Shown here in pieces: positions 42,498 to 51,545 of a DNA stretch of 64,000 nucleotides (positions are counted from its first letter, which is position 1; the number at the start of each line of letters is the position of its first letter). The notes under the pieces were generated by a model that saw only the letters and a list, made by a program, of their open reading frames with translations, did no database searches and was not told the origin of the DNA. The translations under genes were made by a program, and so were the position numbers. The DNA comes from Botryococcus braunii (lineage: Eukaryota > Chlorophyta > Trebouxiophyceae): contig KV908490.1 of NCBI GenBank assembly GCA_002005505.1, positions 264,658 to 328,657 on the forward strand. Reading direction: 5' to 3'.

Positions 42498-43376
42498 TGT
42501 TGAATGAATTGGTCAATACTGTACTTAGTGACATCCCCTGTCACATGCCATCAACAGCAGTGTAAACTATAGCCGTTATAGCCCTTTATGAACGGTATAG
42601 ATCATACTCGTACCTCAATGACATAACACGTGACTTGTACGATATGCGTTCTCAATAGACATTACGTATGGTAGTACTTTAGGATCCCTGCAGTCCGAGC
42701 CATCCCTGGGCAGCCCAGGAACGGCTCGGTACTTGTCCGAAGCATGTTGGTATCCTTGACCAACCTCTACTGTTGGAGAGTGCTGTGTGCTGTTCCTGGA
42801 AACGTTGTAGCGTGGACGGTTTTTCCCACAGGCTACGAAGTGACGCTGCCGTCGTGCCATCACTGCAGGTGTGTTTAGGATTCTCAAAGCCGTTCCAGAT
42901 ATGATTGTGCTCAAACATTCAGACCAGTTAGATATTACTGCTGTGTGCATTGATGAGAGTGCATGACGAGAGCGCACTGAATGTTTGACCTCATTGAGAC
43001 TTATGTTGACGTCCACCGTTGTGGCGGTAAGATAGTTTCACTGTACAAACATCACAAAGAGACCTTGCTGAGTTACTGATGAACTATTATTGTATTCTAG
43101 TGACGTAAAGTAGACATCGCAAGGCCTCTTTGGTGCTGAACTCTGCTATCAGGCAAGGCGTAGTGTTACGTGGTCTTTAGCAAGAGTGAGAGCAGTTAAG
43201 ATCATTTGTAAGACTTGTCCGAAGCATGTTGGTATCCTTGACCAACCTCTACTGTTGGAGAGTGCTGTGTGCTGTTCCTGGAAACGTTGTAGCGTGGACG
43301 GTTTTTCCCACAGGCTACGAAGTGACGCTGCCGTCGTGCCATCACTGCAGGTGACGCCGCAAGCAGAAATGCTTGA
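42498..43376 (+). repeat. Copia J 3' LTR
   Basis: 879 bp. Leader copies at 42731-42868 and 43213-43350. I see no difference from the 5' LTR. Confidence 0.95.
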
Positions 43377-43381
43377 GGGAG

Positions 43382-43573
43382 AGGTCGTCCAACGTACAGA
43401 TGAAACACGTAGTCTTTTACAATGGCAGCCCGTTCGTCAGGAGTCCGATCTCCTTGCTGTCCTCCGTTTCTGATTCTATCGTTGTACGAAGGTGGACCGG
43501 TTCTTAACCGAGCAGGAACGTTGACGTTGGTAGTCTTGCGAGCAGTCTGCTTCGGTCTGCGGCGCTTGGCCAT
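43382..43573 (-). CDS. Copia F ORF0, N-terminal part
   Basis: ATG at 43573 (MAKRRRPKQTARKTTNVN), about 50 nt after the PBS. It contains DRTPDERAAIVKDYVFHLYV, matching RTPEERAFIVKDFV in Copia G ORF0. It is cut by Copia J at TSD GGGAG and continues at 36134. The basic N terminus suggests nucleic-acid binding, but that is inference. Confidence 0.7.
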
Positions 43574-43623
43574 ACAGCTTCTCGTCTCCGATTCTTGAGC
43601 CAGCCACACACTCAACGGGAGAG

Positions 43624-43639
43624 TGGTGGGCCCATAACC
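43624..43639 (-). promoter_or_regulatory. Copia F primer-binding site with LTR-PBS hairpin
   Basis: On the minus strand GGTTATGGGCCCACCA follows the LTR directly. The LTR end carries GCCCATAACC, giving a perfect 10-bp stem with GGTTATGGGC around the 5-nt loop TAACA. Confidence 0.8.
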
Positions 43640-44334
43640 TGTTAGGTTATGGGCTTGGCGTATTCCTGTGTGGTGGCAGCACGGAGGGTGTTAGACCAGT
43701 GTCGGCTCTACTGTGTGAAGAGAAGTAGAGAAAGAGACACTGTCAATCAAGGACTGATTGGCAACGTGAGTGAAGCACCCGAAGTGCTGTGATAGTCCCA
43801 ATCAAGTCTATTACAACATGCACTCTATCACTCTCGTAACAACGGAATTCAAACTACCCTAGTCTGTTCTCACTCAGTTGTGGGTGGTCTCATTGTCCGA
43901 TGAATGGAAAGTCAAGCGCATACACCTAACATAATAAACTAAAAGCATTCAGAGTCTCAAACAAGCTATCCTAACTACGCACACATTACCTGTGTGGTGG
44001 CAGCACGGAGGGTGTTAGACCAGTGTCGGCTCTACTGTGTGAAGAGAAGTAGAGAAAGAGACACTGTCAATCAAGGACTGATTGGCAACGTGAGTGAAGC
44101 ACCCGAAGTGCTGTGATAGTCCCAATCAAGTGCCTTGCCTTGCTGCGCAGCCACCACTACCTTCTTGCAACAAACGTGTGTGTAACTTGCGTTATTGCTA
44201 TCCACATTCAAATGTACATAACCTAGTGCTGAGTCACGTCTCGGCCCGATTTGTCTTGTATTATTATCTCTGGCGGAATTGCCAATATTACTCCTGTGAG
44301 GGAAAGGCACTAAATATTATTATCTATTACAACA
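43640..44334 (-). repeat. Copia F 5' LTR with duplicated leader exon
   Basis: On the minus strand, copy 1 is 44131-43990 (142 bp), ending CACACAG and followed by GTAATG. TGTAA is at 43815-43811. Copy 2 is 43807-43666 (142 bp), ending CACACAG and followed by GAATACGCC and a 26-bp tail. Each copy contains AGCAC-UUCGG-GUGCU, a small hairpin. Confidence 0.93.
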
Positions 44335-44339
44335 AAAAC

Positions 44340-45015
44340 CATCTGACTACGTGTTAAGATGCAGGAAAATTGCAAACAACCTCAAATCACTAGGAGAGCG
44401 GTGTTCTGAGGTTTGCCAGTGCTCCATGATCATAGAAGGCCTCACTGCAGAGTATGAGGTAGATAGGCGTTTACAGCTGTCTGTGTGCAACAACCTTCAA
44501 AATGTGCACCAACTCCAGCATGATCTTGAGTTAACATATATGGACCTTCAAGCAAAGAAGCCATATAATCCTCCAAACACCTCAAACCCCAAACCTCATA
44601 GAAATCAGGGTGGGCGTGGTCAGCCTGCGGGCAGGCAAGGTGGTTCAGGTGGGGCTGGTTCAGGTGCTCACCAGGCAGAAGTGCCTAACAATACTAACCG
44701 TGAAAATTCAGGAACAGGACAACCTGCGTTTCAACAGCAGGGAAGGCCTGTACTAATATGCAAGTATTGCAGGAATCCAGGACACAGAAAGACAACGTGT
44801 CCTAAGCTTGCAGCTCAGGAGAGGAGGGCACAAACTAATTGTGTACAGAGGGATACAGTAATTTCCCAACCCTCTCTACCTGCTTGGTTAATTGATTCAG
44901 GTTCAACTGATCACATTTCTCCTTCGAGTGACAACATGATAAATTATGTCAAGTTTGATGTGCCACAACGACTGATTGTGGCAAATGGCAAGTCAGAGGA
45001 AATTATAGGTGAAGG
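44340..45015 (+). pseudogene. Copia E Gag C-terminal part, zinc knuckle and protease start
   Basis: Continues the E frame after Copia F: Gag helical region (SLGERCSEVCQCSMIIEGL), Gly-rich spacer, zinc knuckle CKYCRNPGHRKTTC (about 44760) and protease WLIDSGSTDHISP (about 44885). It is cut by Copia G after GAAGG (45011-45015) and resumes at 55140. Confidence 0.88.
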
Positions 45016-45745
45016 TGTAAACTTCTGAGCTTGGCGTTTCCTGTATGACCCGGCACGAGGGTGTTTAGCCTGGCGACACTCTTGTTGTGTGTCGAGTAAC
45101 AAGCAGTGTCGACTGTGAATAAGGTGACTTGACTGGCAACAGTGAAGTAGCAAACACCCGAAGTGCTTTTGATGTCCCAATCAAGTCTTACAATGCTTAT
45201 TGCTTTCTCTCATCACTCAGCAATTCAAACTACTCTATCTACGAAGTTACTGATAGTCTGCATTACCGATGTCCGATGAGCTAAAACATTAGCACCTTTC
45301 TAATACACATTATCTAGACCCTTTCCTAATCCATTGTTCTTGTGCACGTCATGTCCTGACAACAGTTTACCTGTATGACCCGGCACGAGGGTGTTTAGCC
45401 TGGCGACACTCTTGTTGTGTGTCGAGTAACAAGCAGTGTCGACTGTGAATAAGGTGACTTGACTGGCAACAGTGAAGTAGCAAACACCCGAAGTGCTTTT
45501 GATGTCCCAATCAAGTGCCTCATTCCTTCGAGCCAGGAGCATATAGCTTTTCGAGCAAACCGTGTCCGATCACCTCATCCTCCCTTATTAACGTATAATT
45601 GGTCTAGATTCGTTCTGGCAGAACTCCTAGGTTCTGCCACCTATTACTCATTCTAATAAATGTTCTCACTGGTAATTGGAACTGATCTGGCCACTATTAC
45701 TCTTCTGAGGGAAAGGCACCAAAATATTCTATCACTATTATAACA
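45016..45745 (-). repeat. Copia G 3' LTR
   Basis: Leader copy 1 is 45516-45371 and copy 2 is 45186-45041 on the minus strand, with the same boundaries as the 5' LTR. Confidence 0.95.
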
Positions 45746-45763
45746 CTTCCCCTTGCCTTTTCC

Positions 45764-46478
45764 TCACAAAAACTTGGCCAAACCCAGAGCCTCACGATGT
45801 CCTTGAAATACCTGCCTTGCCAAAGGCTTTGTGAATATATCTGCCACATTCCTTGCAGAAGGAACGTATTTCACATCAACTTGACCCAATGCAATAGCTT
45901 CCCCCGCAAAGTGGAAGCTGATAGCGATGTGCTTAGTATGCTTAGAGAACACTGGATTTCTGAGATGATTGATGCATCCCTGATTATCACAGTGAATTTT
46001 TACAATCCATGGAGAAATCCCAATTTCCTCAAGGAATCCCTTCATCCAATTGGCCTCTTTGACAGCTGCACTTGCTGCCATGAACTCAGCTTCTACAGTG
46101 GATGTGGCAACTGCAGACTGCTTCTTGCTCCCCCAAACTACAGCTCCACCAAACACTCTGATGACATATCCTGTAGTGGAAAATCGATGATCTTGATCCC
46201 CACCATAATCTGCATCAACAAAACCCTCTAGCTCTGTGTCCTTCCCTCCAAGGACCAAAACGAGATCTCTGGTTGCCTTCAGATATTTCAACACTCTGAT
46301 GGCTTCATTCCAGTGAGCAGTAGTAGGGGTAATCCTATACCGGGAAAGCACTCCCACCGCCTGTGAAATATCAGGCCTAGTGGTATTTGCAATGTACAAC
46401 AGTGACCCAACCAGTTCACAGTACCTGTGTCCGGGTGGAAGTGGGCTTCCAGCGCCAATGCTGTCACTGTTGTCCTTG
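45764..46478 (-). pseudogene. Copia G RT end and RNase H
   Basis: The C-terminal part of the polyprotein after element K, beginning KDNSDSIGAGSPLPPGHRYC. It carries LLYIANTTRPDISQAVGVLS, RNase H FVDADYGGDQDHRFSTTGY, STVEAEFMAAS, CDNQGCINHLRN and ADIFTKPLARQVF. It joins in frame to 49707 when K and one CTTG are removed. Confidence 0.92.
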
Positions 46479-47269
46479 CACCCAAGGACAAATATTTTGT
46501 GCAACACTGCCTTCGAGGGAAAGTGCTATAGCGCATGTGCCAGGCATGGGATTCACCCAAGTTTAATGTATTGTCAAGGCTGTTCGTTGGGCTACCTCAC
46601 GGGGAGATTGTATTTCTGTTTGCAGCAGTGTGCTTTCTTACATGCCTAATTAAAGATGGCCCCCTGATTTGCAGCTCTCAACTTTAGGGGCCCTAATCCA
46701 ACAACACACCACCTAGTCCGAGCCTCCCGTGCCAAAGGACAAACCGCTTTTCCCCGGCCCCCATAGAGGCACTCAAAGGAGCTCAGGTCCCTCCCTTGCC
46801 ACCCACCCCTGACACAAAATTGCTTCTCAAATCTATCAACAACAAAGCCCAAGCAATATGCTGCAAAACGCGAGCTTTTCTAACGAAAACGGTGTCAACT
46901 TGTGAAAATCGTGTACAGATGCGAGGGAAGAAGGAGTGCGCTTAAAACTAAGAACACGCAATCAATAGCCCTATTCACACAACATGAAGGGTGTCTTTCT
47001 TGAAACGTAGTCACTGCGCTTGTGTGTGGTGCTGTCGAGAAGTGGCCCCCCTTTTCGAATCATTCAGTCAACCTGCCACGCCGGCACGCACGGCTAATTT
47101 TGTCAAGTACACAAGTCCGGGGCAGGCACAAACTCATATCTCAAAAATAGCTTATAGAGTACTGATTCCAAAGGGGCCACTATCCCTCTACAAATTCCCA
47201 CATTTTGCCAATCAATCCGTCAAAACGGGGGACCTCCAAAAAACTGCACAAAATATTTGTCCTTGGGTG
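46479..47269 (+). repeat. Element K, left 791-bp TIR unit
   Basis: MITE-like unit with perfect 25-bp inverted ends. It differs from the right unit at only one position I could find (CATTCAG versus CAATCAG near 47064). No coding content is supported. Confidence 0.9.
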
Positions 47270-47436
47270 TAGCACACGAGGACATGCCCCTCTCATTGCT
47301 GCCACGTGCATGTATACTGGCCCCTTTACATAGCATTGAAGCTACATGTTGTAAGGACTTGGCATGCAATATTTGAGGTTACATCATGGCGTACGTGAGA
47401 CGTAACTGACTTCGGGCGTTACACATCAGGTAGGAC

Positions 47437-47841
47437 TTGGCCGCCGTGGAAATGGGGTGGCCGCTAGATGTCCGAAGTGCAGGGGCTCGATTCTACATGC
47501 AAGCAAATTACAATGCAGCCAAAGCTGGAGAAATGCTTGTTGCCCATCTGAAGGGTGCTGCGCCTCCAAGGCCTGGACAGCTCTGCAAGCGATGGTGGAC
47601 CAAATTGGACAAGTACGGAAGCACGAAAGATAGGCCCCGATGCGGACGCCTTCGCAGAGTGCCGGCAGCCTTGGCAAAAGAGATTGCAGACAAAATTGTT
47701 GGAAAACTCAACCCAGCTGGTCAGTCGGTATACCACACATGTCGTAAGGGATTCCTTCACGCCCACCCCACCATCAAACAGCGAGTGGACCAGCTAGGAG
47801 TACACAGGAGGACCTTGGAGCGTGCCATCCGAGCAGCGTAA
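47437..47841 (+). CDS. Element K transposase-like helix-turn-helix protein (fragment)
   Basis: 134 residues. The segment KRWWTKLDKYGSTKDRPRCG resembles the paired helix-turn-helix of Tc1/mariner/IS630 transposases, where a GS..DRPRSGRP-type turn is typical. A second helix-turn-helix-like part (HPTIKQRVDQLGVHRRTLER) follows. The frame ends before any catalytic domain, so it is either a truncated transposase or the first exon of a decayed one. The start codon is not certain. Confidence 0.55.
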   Translation: MAAVEMGWPLDVRSAGARFYMQANYNAAKAGEMLVAHLKGAAPPRPGQLCKRWWTKLDKYGSTKDRPRCGRLRRVPAALAKEIADKIVGKLNPAGQSVYHTCRKGFLHAHPTIKQRVDQLGVHRRTLERAIRAA

Positions 47842-48250
47842 GGTGGGGATCCGCAAGCTTCTCAACAACCATCAGATGGAGAAGAGGAGAGCAGCTGGCT
47901 TGTGCAGGTCAAGAATAATCCCGGGAAGGCTGCAAAGGGCATGATTCAAGCTGAGTTTTGTGACAAGATGAAGGAGATGGTGACGGAGAATGGTGTACGC
48001 CTCCATGACAAGCTTCCAACAGAGAAGGCAAGACATTATGGAGGAAAGCCTCCTCTTATCCCACGACAATGCAGCCTTCCATGAATGCCCAGAACTCCTT
48101 CTATGGATGAGTGCTGGGCCACATGCAAAGAGGTCTGGGAAGAAGTCAATTTGGGGGACGTTGTGGGCAAGAATGTAGACAGATTGCTGGATTTGTGCCA
48201 TCACGTGGCTAAAGAGAGCAAGGGCAATTGGGCCCCAAAGGCTTTGTCAT
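47842..48250 (+). pseudogene. Element K decayed transposase catalytic region
   Basis: In shifted frames the sequence encodes LLSHDNAAFHECPELLLWMS (about 48050-48115). This resembles the HDNA.xH segment around the second catalytic Asp of IS630/Tc1/mariner-type transposases. Several frame changes and stops separate it from the helix-turn-helix ORF. The rest of the interior, up to 48911, shows nothing I can assign. Confidence 0.4.
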
Positions 48251-48911
48251 GACGTGCGCCAGAGAAGATGAGCAAATTTTAACGTTTACTTAACAAAGGC
48301 CTTTGCTCACATCTGTGTGGACCACCACCTTATTAAAAAATCATGGACGGTGAGGTACAATAACAATCAAATTACTCGCACGTGCGGGACGGGGTACTGG
48401 CTAGCGTACGCTTCCTTCCTTGGCATGCTTGGCCTTGAACATTCTTGTAACCCTGCAAAAACAATGTTGCTGATAGCAAAGATGGTGCAGCTCGTCCATC
48501 CCTAGACCATTTAGGGGGAATGGGTCATGAGATCGACTCCAAGGATGAGAATCTATAGGTAGTAGCACGTGGGCTACACATGCCAACGTCACACCCTCTT
48601 TAGACGTATCACATCCCATTGTTTGGGCAAAAAAAGTTGGTAAAAGGATTTTTGAGTTATTAGAGCTTTGTGACAAACCCATAATATCTGTAAAAAATGA
48701 TCGTGCCCGTCGATGGGGTCGCGCACGTGGCCAATCCTGATCCATTCGCAAGACACGGAGCGGTATAAAAAAGAATTCGAACTGAGTGGTAATGATAAAC
48801 TGTGAATGTAATCATTTTAAGTGCTTTGTGTGCTTTTTAGAGAGTGCCGCTTGCCATATCCGGCGGTTTCCGCTAAAAAATCGACCTCTGTTTTGTCTTA
48901 CTTGCCTACGA

Positions 48912-49702
48912 CACCCAAGGACAAATATTTTGTGCAACACTGCCTTCGAGGGAAAGTGCTATAGCGCATGTGCCAGGCATGGGATTCACCCAAGTTTAAT
49001 GTATTGTCAAGGCTGTTCGTTGGGCTACCTCACGGGGAGATTGTATTTCTGTTTGCAGCAGTGTGCTTTCTTACATGCCTAATTAAAGATGGCCCCCTGA
49101 TTTGCAGCTCTCAACTTTAGGGGCCCTAATCCAACAACACACCACCTAGTCCGAGCCTCCCGTGCCAAAGGACAAACCGCTTTTCCCCGGCCCCCATAGA
49201 GGCACTCAAAGGAGCTCAGGTCCCTCCCTTGCCACCCACCCCTGACACAAAATTGCTTCTCAAATCTATCAACAACAAAGCCCAAGCAATATGCTGCAAA
49301 ACGCGAGCTTTTCTAACGAAAACGGTGTCAACTTGTGAAAATCGTGTACAGATGCGAGGGAAGAAGGAGTGCGCTTAAAACTAAGAACACGCAATCAATA
49401 GCCCTATTCACACAACATGAAGGGTGTCTTTCTTGAAACGTAGTCACTGCGCTTGTGTGTGGTGCTGTCGAGAAGTGGCCCCCCTTTTCGAATCAATCAG
49501 TCAACCTGCCACGCCGGCACGCACGGCTAATTTTGTCAAGTACACAAGTCCGGGGCAGGCACAAACTCATATCTCAAAAATAGCTTATAGAGTACTGATT
49601 CCAAAGGGGCCACTATCCCTCTACAAATTCCCACATTTTGCCAATCAATCCGTCAAAACGGGGGACCTCCAAAAAACTGCACAAAATATTTGTCCTTGGG
49701 TG
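48912..49702 (+). repeat. Element K, right 791-bp TIR unit
   Basis: Direct repeat of 46479-47269, same length, same perfect 25-bp terminal inverted repeats. Confidence 0.9.
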
Positions 49703-49706
49703 CTTG

Positions 49707-51545
49707 GACATAGGTCGCTGTGTGGCTACAAAATCTTTGGTCATAGGGGTGTCAGGCCCCACAGACTCCAGATCCAGCCCAAATTTCTCAACCAATGCAT
49801 CAATCTTAGGGATGCAGCTTAATGAAATCAGCCCTTTATCCCTATCTCTCATCACTTGACAGCCCAGGAAATCTTTTACCTCTCCTAAATCATGGCTGGT
49901 GAACTCTTGCTTGAGTAACCCCTTCACTCTCTCAATCTCTCTCATTCCCTTGGAAACAATCAGTAGATCATCTACATAAATCAACACAAATGACTTTCCT
50001 CCATCGACTGAGCACTTCACATAGACCCCAGCATCACTCTTGCACACTTCATAGCCCATGGTATGCAGCTTCGCATTAAGGGTCTTATGCCATGCCCTTG
50101 GAGCTTGCTTCAGGCCATACAATGCCTTCTTCAAGCGACACACTGTGTTCCCATCCCCATTTTCAAACCCAGGAGGTTGTGTGACATACACCTCCTCCTC
50201 TGATTCTCCATTCAGGAAAGCAGTCTTGACATCCACCTGGTGAATTTCAAGACCCTCTTGTGCAGCCACTGACAGTAAGGCTCTCCTGGATCCATAACTG
50301 CTAGTTGGTGCAAAGACTTCCATGACATCTACTCCAGGAATTTGCCTGCATCCTTGAGCTACCAGCCTAGCCTTGAACCTCAGCACATTGCCATGGGCAT
50401 CCATTTTCACTGAAAAGATCCAATGGACTGGAATTACTTTATGACCACGAGGTCTCGGGACATACTCCATGACCTCGTGGGCATCCAGAGAATTCTGCTC
50501 TTCTTGCATAGCAGCCTTCCAATATTCCCACTGAGGGGACTTCTGTGCCTCCCTCAAGCTGGAAGGCACACTAATCTTCCCAAACCGTACCCCTGTGTGC
50601 TTCCCCTGATCTGGCTTGCTCTCACTCTCTCTTTCACCCACTACTCTTTCGCTGACTGACGCTGCACTGCACCAGGGTGCAGTTTGTGAGGAGTCCGACT
50701 TTCCTCGCTGCTCTCTCTCTCTCTTAGACTCACAGTTCGCCCTTTCGAGCTTACTGCTTCGCACTCTCACATCATCCTCCCAGACACAGGTATCTCTCGG
50801 AAAGCTCTTGTAATTGGGCAAATTCTCACACTGTCCAAGCTTCCGATTCACCTCCTCATCCACACTCTTACATGACTGACGTGCTTCAGCCTCGTCAGAG
50901 CTCGCACAGGCAATTGAACCACTCTGCACAGCTTGGACACTTGGTCTGTCTTGGTGATGTGCCCATGTCTCTCTCTCTCTCTGTCTGCTCCCTGCCAAAC
51001 ATGAGCGCTGGGGCGCAGGCCCAGCAGCACACTCACAAGCATGGCCCACACTTGTGTGGCTGGCACCACATTGTCTTTGGGCATTACAGACAGAGCTCAC
51101 GTCTCTAACAATTTCCTCAGGTACTGAATAGGTCCCACCCAGGCAACTCAGCTCACTTGGACCATTCTCAGTCTGATCAGAGACTGTCCCCCTCTCATCG
51201 CTCACATGTGATGCAGGTCTCTCAGGATCCTGACCTTTTTCCTGCACTTCCCCTGGTCCCTGTGACTCGGTGTCACATTCAGTCAACCCCACTCGCTCAC
51301 AGCTCTCTCCCTTCTCCTGTGCCAGCAGGAGCTCGCGAGCAGCAGTGCGATGCTCATAACGTTGTGATCTTGTCAATCCATCCGGCGGCTGACCTTCGTT
51401 GTCAGGCCGCGGATCTCGGAGTGTCTGCTGTGCTCGCCCCAAACACCGTTGATGTTCTCCACTGTCGGGATTCCCTCTTGCCATTCGATGAAGAGTCGCC
51501 AACATGCTGGACTGGTCCTGGTCCAGCGGATGAATTCCTCCCGGT
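49707..51545 (-). pseudogene. Copia G linker and RT
   Basis: Read from about 51545 down. The linker has one Cys-rich module (about 50880-50725: CKSVDEEVNRKLGQCENLPN... TCVWEDD... NCESKRERE). RT has QVDVKTAFLNGESEEEVYV, YGLKQAPRAWHK and intact YVDD (about 49962-49981). Upstream, the region between integrase and linker (RTFGCLA... through the HLRGA segment) is missing compared with F and J. The join near 51545-51555 changes frame. Downstream it is cut by element K after DFVATQRPMSK. Confidence 0.9.

Larger units (their letters stand above)
36140..43376 (+). mobile_element. Copia J (Ty1/copia, plus strand), youngest and most complete element
   Basis: 879-bp LTRs (36140-37018 and 42498-43376) look identical. 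TSD GGGAG at 36135-36139 and 43377-43381. LTR ends are TGTTGAATG...ATGCTTGA. The half-tRNA PBS directly follows the 5' LTR, and AAGGGGAAG directly precedes the 3' LTR. All polyprotein domains are present, with gag and pol in two frames. It sits inside ORF0 of Copia F. Confidence 0.96.
29670..44334 (-). mobile_element. Copia F (Ty1/copia, minus strand), nested in Copia E gag
   Basis: 695-bp LTRs (29670-30364 and 43640-44334) differ at two positions. TSD AAAAC at 29665-29669 and 44335-44339. PPT GGCAAGGGGAAG abuts the 3' LTR, and the half-tRNA PBS abuts the 5' LTR. It encodes ORF0 and Gag-PR-IN-RT-RNase H. It is interrupted by Copia J in ORF0 and by one TGA in integrase. Removing F and one TSD restores the E Gag frame. 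Confidence 0.96.
46479..49702. mobile_element. Composite DNA element K (two full TIR units around a transposase remnant)
   Basis: TSD CTTG (46475-46478 and 49703-49706). Both ends are formed by the same 791-bp unit in direct orientation (46479-47269 and 48912-49702). Each unit is itself bounded by perfect 25-bp terminal inverted repeats starting CACCCAAGGACAAATATTTT. The 1.64-kb interior has a Tc1/mariner-like DNA-binding ORF and a decayed catalytic segment. There is no PBS or PPT, and the ends are inverted rather than TG...CA, so it is not an LTR element. The layout recalls bacterial composite transposons. Superfamily uncertain; a 4-bp TSD would suit Sola1 better than mariner (TA). Confidence 0.75.

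Noticed and set aside
47872..48751. Several short open frames on both strands inside element K
   Set aside because: Apart from the HDNA-type segment near 48050-48115 they show no motif, and none is conserved in a way I can see.
46479..49702. LTR retrotransposon with 791-bp LTRs
   Set aside because: The repeats begin CACCC and end GGGTG with 25-bp inverted ends, no PBS or PPT adjoins them, and the TSD is 4 bp. A composite DNA element fits better.
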